Shown here: one piece after another, positions 15,467 to 18,334 of the stretch
Layout of the letters: every line of letters starts with the position of its first letter
Numbering within the stretch: position 1 is the stretch's first letter
Assembly: GCA_033721915.1 (NCBI GenBank)
Contig: JAWWAC010000058.1
Coordinates: 1 to 18,334 of the forward strand
Length of the DNA: 18,334 nucleotides
Direction: 5' to 3'
Source of the DNA: REBR01 sp033721915
GTDB taxonomy: Bacteria > Pseudomonadota > Gammaproteobacteria > Pseudomonadales > Oleiphilaceae
The notes under the pieces: generated by a model
The model's input: only the letters and a program-made list of their open reading frames with translations
The model's database searches: none
What the model was told of the DNA's origin: nothing
Made by a program: the position numbers and the translations under genes

Positions 15467-16756
15467 TTAGCGCAGATTCCAGAGCAGTCCCAGTGAGAGG
15501 AAGTGCTCCTGGTATTCACGGCCCACTCCGCCCTCGTCGTAACGCTTCTCCAGCCCTACTCCCAGATTCCAATGCAGATGGCGGGTTTGCCGAAAGTCCA
15601 GGCTCACACGGGGGCGCACCGAATGGGCGATCAGACCATCCCCCTGGTCAAAATCCGCACGCCGGTAACTCAGGTCCAGCCCTCCGGACAGACGGGGCCG
15701 GAATGGGTGGGTCAGCTCCAGGATGGCGTTAAAGCGCTCTTCACGGGTATCGACACTGATAAAGTCCGACTCCGAGTAACTCAGTTGCAGCGCAACCTGG
15801 CTGGCCGGCCGGATGGTCTGGCTGACTGAGGCGGAGACACTGGTCACGGCCACCGCGGTGCTTTCCCCGAGATCCAGCTCCAGGCCGGGAATGGCCACGT
15901 CAAAATCCGTGGAGGTATCGCTCAGATCCCGCTGTAATTGCAGGTTAAAACGGGTGCCGGCCAACAGGGTGGCGTCATAGGCCAGTTCGCCGGTGATGGC
16001 GTTATTGTCGCTTGCAAAGGGGCCTCTGCGGTTGCTCAGCCAGCCGTAACCGATGCGGCCACTGGCACGGCTCTGGTCCCCAGGGCGGCTGAAATTCAGA
16101 CTCAGGTTATTGCGCCGGATACTCTCATCACGGCGAAACAGGTCGACATCCGTGTGGCTGGCCGTGACCCCGCTGCGCCAGCGGGGTGTCAGCTGATGAT
16201 GGGCACCGGCGCTGAGTGTATAGCGGTTACTGTCGTTGCCGGTGGAACGCTCAAAGCGTGTTGCCTGGTATTCCAGGTCCGTGAACAGTTCGGTACGACG
16301 GCTCAGTGCCCTTGTCAGGGTCGGCCCCGTGGCCAGCACGTTGCGACGCTCCCGGTTGTCCGGAGTGTCCGGGTCCGCGGCGACGGTGCGCCTGTCCCGC
16401 AGCGTATCCCGCAGATTCCAGCGCAGCCATTGCGCCGGCTGACAATAGCTGTTGAGATCCAGCTCGCCGCTGACCCGGTTGTCAAAGGTGCTGCGCTGAT
16501 AGGTTGAAAACCCCAGATCCGTGGCCAGGGAACCGCGACAGAGGCCCTGGTCATCACTGCGCTTGTTCAGCCGCAGCCCCACACGGTGCTCCAGATCTTC
16601 CCGGGTCGGATTTTTCTGCTTGTTGATATTGTCCGAATATCGGGTGGAGACACTCAGGTCCAGGGTCAAGGGTTGCCCATGGACGGACACGCTACCGCCC
16701 AGAACCAGCAGGAGTGCCGGAACCAGCCAGGCAGCGGAGTGTGCCCTGTCAGCCAT
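15467..16756 (-). CDS. Outer-membrane beta-barrel protein of PEP-CTERM-associated EPS type
   Basis: A 429-residue protein with a signal peptide (hydrophobic AAWLVPALLLVLGGSVSV, cleavage after VHG, residue 27). The mature part opens LTLDLSVSTRYSDNINKQKN, the typical start of the TIGR03016-like outer-membrane family. It then alternates polar and aromatic residues through many short strands, and ends LGLLWNLR with a strand-like C-terminus, as expected for a barrel. These proteins are thought to help export or anchor EPS; the exact role is unknown. The frame is open to 16834, but ATG 16756 starts right at the signal peptide and overlaps the kinase-like stop by 8 bases (ATGGCTGA), so it is coupled. 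No separate ribosome site is seen. Family assignment is from the overall pattern. Confidence 0.83.
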   Translation of the reverse strand: MADRAHSAAWLVPALLLVLGGSVSVHGQPLTLDLSVSTRYSDNINKQKNPTREDLEHRVGLRLNKRSDDQGLCRGSLATDLGFSTYQRSTFDNRVSGELDLNSYCQPAQWLRWNLRDTLRDRRTVAADPDTPDNRERRNVLATGPTLTRALSRRTELFTDLEYQATRFERSTGNDSNRYTLSAGAHHQLTPRWRSGVTASHTDVDLFRRDESIRRNNLSLNFSRPGDQSRASGRIGYGWLSNRRGPFASDNNAITGELAYDATLLAGTRFNLQLQRDLSDTSTDFDVAIPGLELDLGESTAVAVTSVSASVSQTIRPASQVALQLSYSESDFISVDTREERFNAILELTHPFRPRLSGGLDLSYRRADFDQGDGLIAHSVRPRVSLDFRQTRHLHWNLGVGLEKRYDEGGVGREYQEHFLSLGLLWNLR

Positions 16757-17720
16757 TAAGCAGGGCACCGACAAATTTTTCCGGGTCCACGCCCGACACA
16801 CAGTCTTCGATAACGTCATTGGAAACCCGTCCATGGGGCACTACCAGCAGGTGGTAATCACACAGTTCTGTCAGTATCCGCGCATCCGGTGAACTCTGGA
16901 TACTGCTGGTATCGAGTATGATAAAGCGGTCCGGATAGCGTTTTCTGACCGCATGCAGAAACTGCTCCATGCGCAGGGAGGTGAAAAACTCCCCCGCAGA
17001 CTCCCTGCAGCTACCCGCTGGCACCATGCGCAGGCGGGGAATGCCGGTGGGATAAATGATGCGGCCGATGTCGTAGTTGCTGTCTTCCAGAAAGTCCGTC
17101 AGGCCCGCCTCCGGGATGATATCCAGGAGTGAGTGCAGGCCGGGGTGGCGCAGGTTGCAGTCAATGATCAGCGCCGTCTTGGACTGGTCAAAAGCAAAGG
17201 CAGCGGCCAGGTTCAGGGCCACAAAGGTGGCACCCGCCCCTTCGCAGGCGCCAGTGACCACAAGGCTGAAATTACGGCCCTGGCTGGTCTCCAGCAGCTG
17301 GGTGCGCAACTGGCGGAAGCGGTTGACCAGGTCCCGGTTGCGGGACTGGGGATAGATAATACGGCGCTCATCCAGGTCATCCTCCGTCAGTCGCCGTGGC
17401 TCTTCCATGCGGCTGATCTGGCGGCTCAGTGTCAGACGGTCGCCGCTGCTGCGCCCCTCCAGACTGCTGGGCACCAGAAGCTGTGAGTCGTCCCGTGTGG
17501 GTTGCGACGCCTCGTCTCCGGCGTACTGGCCGTTACCTCTGAAAGCACCGGATTTGGCGGACTGCAGGAACCGGGACGAACGGTTTTCCCGTGACTGACT
17601 GTCTGTCAGCGCCTGTTTCTGTACCCGTTCACTCTCGCCGCTTTCGCCGTCGGCGGATTCGCCCTGTCCGGACGTCCCGGAGTTGGCGGGCTCTTCCCGG
17701 GAATTGCCGTGATCACTCAT
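16749..17720 (-). CDS. BY-kinase-like (CpsD/CapB type) protein with degenerate P-loop
   Basis: A 323-residue cytoplasmic partner of the Wzz-like protein. Residues 1-105 are polar, acidic and low-complexity, probably disordered. Residues 115-145 (DERRIIYPQSRNRD, then RFRQLRTQLL) are the usual lead-in of EPS tyrosine autokinases. The P-loop reads GACEGAGATFVALNLA (157-172), where the family normally has PGEGKT/S; the lysine position is A164. Walker A' reads LIIDCNL (184-190), with N189 where the family has D. Walker B FIILDTSS keeps D270. The protein stops at VGALLNG, with no C-terminal tyrosine cluster. It is therefore probably catalytically weak or dead and may serve as a scaffold. It overlaps the Wzz-like stop by 4 bases (ATGA). 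Clearly related to TIGR03018-type proteins; the activity is doubtful. Confidence 0.85.
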   Translation of the reverse strand: MSDHGNSREEPANSGTSGQGESADGESGESERVQKQALTDSQSRENRSSRFLQSAKSGAFRGNGQYAGDEASQPTRDDSQLLVPSSLEGRSSGDRLTLSRQISRMEEPRRLTEDDLDERRIIYPQSRNRDLVNRFRQLRTQLLETSQGRNFSLVVTGACEGAGATFVALNLAAAFAFDQSKTALIIDCNLRHPGLHSLLDIIPEAGLTDFLEDSNYDIGRIIYPTGIPRLRMVPAGSCRESAGEFFTSLRMEQFLHAVRKRYPDRFIILDTSSIQSSPDARILTELCDYHLLVVPHGRVSNDVIEDCVSGVDPEKFVGALLNG

Positions 17721-18334
17721 GCCAGTACTCCTGTGCTTTTGAGAAAGACCACCGTCCCATAAGCCGCGACCACCAGGGCAACCATCAGGGCAATCCCCAC
17801 ATAACCCCGACGGGCACGTCGACGCTCATAGGGGGTTTTCACCCGTGGCAGGCTGCCGAGAAGGGGGATTTCCAGGGCCTCACGGATCTGGTGCTCTGAG
17901 CGCACCCGGGGATCAATCTGAAGGAGGCCGATCACCAGCCCCAGAGGCGCCAGAAGCCCCAGCAGCCAGCCAACGGAGGCAAAGTTCTTGAACTGCAGGC
18001 CACTGGGGTTGAGCGGGTACTGGGCCTGCTCGTGAATCTGGAAAGACAGGCCCTGCCCCTCCACATCCAGGTGCATGGAGACCCGGGCCTTTTCCCGGCG
18101 TTTCATCAGGTCATTGAAGATGTCCTGGTTGACCTTCAGGTCACGGGTCAGCTCGGCGTGCTCGGACTTGTTTTCCTGTATGCGGGCCATGCGCTGCTCG
18201 GCGTTCTCCATGCGCTGCTCCAGTGCCTGCAGCCGTGTCAGAAGGCTTTGCTCACGGGTGCGTGCCTTGGAGATTTCGGCCTGTAGCGCCTGATACAGGG
18301 GGTTGGGCTGTTTCTCGCCCATGTCCGCCACCTC
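17717..18334 (-). CDS. Wzz/GNVR chain-length determinant, C-terminal part (runs off window edge)
   Basis: The last 205 residues of a polysaccharide co-polymerase; the N-terminal membrane segment and most of the periplasmic domain are outside. NPLYQALQAEISKARTREQS (11-30) and the following 50 charged residues form a long coiled coil. LTRDLKVNQDIFNDLMKRRE (62-81) is the usual strand-turn before the proline-rich YPLNPSG (106-112). A membrane segment follows (119-140), then the cytoplasmic IPLLGSLPRVKTPYERRRAR (156-175) and another membrane helix (179-197), as in TIGR03007-like members of exosortase-linked EPS loci. It sets chain length together with the kinase-like protein, whose gene overlaps by 4 bases. 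A GTG at 18331 is internal, not the start, because the frame stays open beyond the edge. Confidence 0.88.
   Translation of the reverse strand, partial: EVADMGEKQPNPLYQALQAEISKARTREQSLLTRLQALEQRMENAEQRMARIQENKSEHAELTRDLKVNQDIFNDLMKRREKARVSMHLDVEGQGLSFQIHEQAQYPLNPSGLQFKNFASVGWLLGLLAPLGLVIGLLQIDPRVRSEHQIREALEIPLLGSLPRVKTPYERRRARRGYVGIALMVALVVAAYGTVVFLKSTGVLA

Noticed and set aside
15938..16507. Plus-strand open frame of 189 codons
   Set aside because: It is antisense to the outer-membrane barrel gene; its composition (Ala, Gln, Val, Gly rich) follows the complement of that gene.
16757..16834. Longer N-terminus for the outer-membrane protein
   Set aside because: The extra 26 residues would overlap the kinase-like gene further and place the signal peptide internally; ATG 16756 puts it at the N-terminus.
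1..18334. CRISPR arrays, tRNA or rRNA genes, insertion sequences
   Set aside because: No regularly spaced long repeats, cloverleaf-like segments, transposase-like frames or terminal inverted repeats were seen; nearly all of the DNA is accounted for by the minus-strand genes.

Overview
The window is one long, one-directional block of exopolysaccharide (EPS) assembly genes, all on the minus strand, so transcription runs from high to low coordinates. Both ends are cut: the first gene (18334 side) lacks its N-terminus and the last (1 side) lacks its C-terminus. The moderately high G+C, tight start/stop overlaps, outer-membrane barrel and gene content indicate a Gram-negative proteobacterium, most likely a gammaproteobacterium. 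The genus cannot be read from the window.

Layout in transcription order. (1) 18334-14498 is the envelope module: a Wzz-like chain-length protein (end only), a BY-kinase-like partner with a degenerate P-loop, an outer-membrane beta-barrel protein and a DUF3473-type polysaccharide deacetylase. This set resembles the EPS loci linked to PEP-CTERM/exosortase (XrtA) systems. (2) 14504-11201 holds a membrane GT2 glycosyltransferase and two GT4-like glycosyltransferases. (3) 11003-9708 is a secreted multidomain protein of unknown function, with its own AT-rich upstream region carrying repeats and a hairpin-rich 3' region. (4) 9554-6103 holds three more glycosyltransferases (GT4-like, GT2, GT4). (5) 6097-2481 holds a second deacetylase, an O-antigen-ligase/Wzy-type membrane protein and another GT4. 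(6) 2484-1 holds a GNAT-type protein with an extra C-terminal domain, a third deacetylase and the start of an ATP-grasp protein.

A working model, inferred from family knowledge: the seven glycosyltransferases build a lipid-linked repeat unit. The Wzy/WaaL-type protein joins units, the Wzz/kinase pair controls length and export, and the outer-membrane barrel serves the export path. The deacetylases, acetyltransferase-like protein and ATP-grasp protein would tailor the sugars with acetyl or amino-acid-like groups. No flippase, initiating sugar-phosphate transferase, Wza exporter, exosortase or PEP-CTERM substrate is present in the window; they may lie outside it.

The features most worth following are the kinase-like protein without its Walker A lysine, the GNAT protein whose C-terminal half looks like an orphan pre-ATP-grasp domain beside a real ATP-grasp gene, and the secreted protein with its flanking regulatory-looking DNA. 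No RNA genes, mobile elements or CRISPR arrays were seen. Every gap between genes is under 200 bases.
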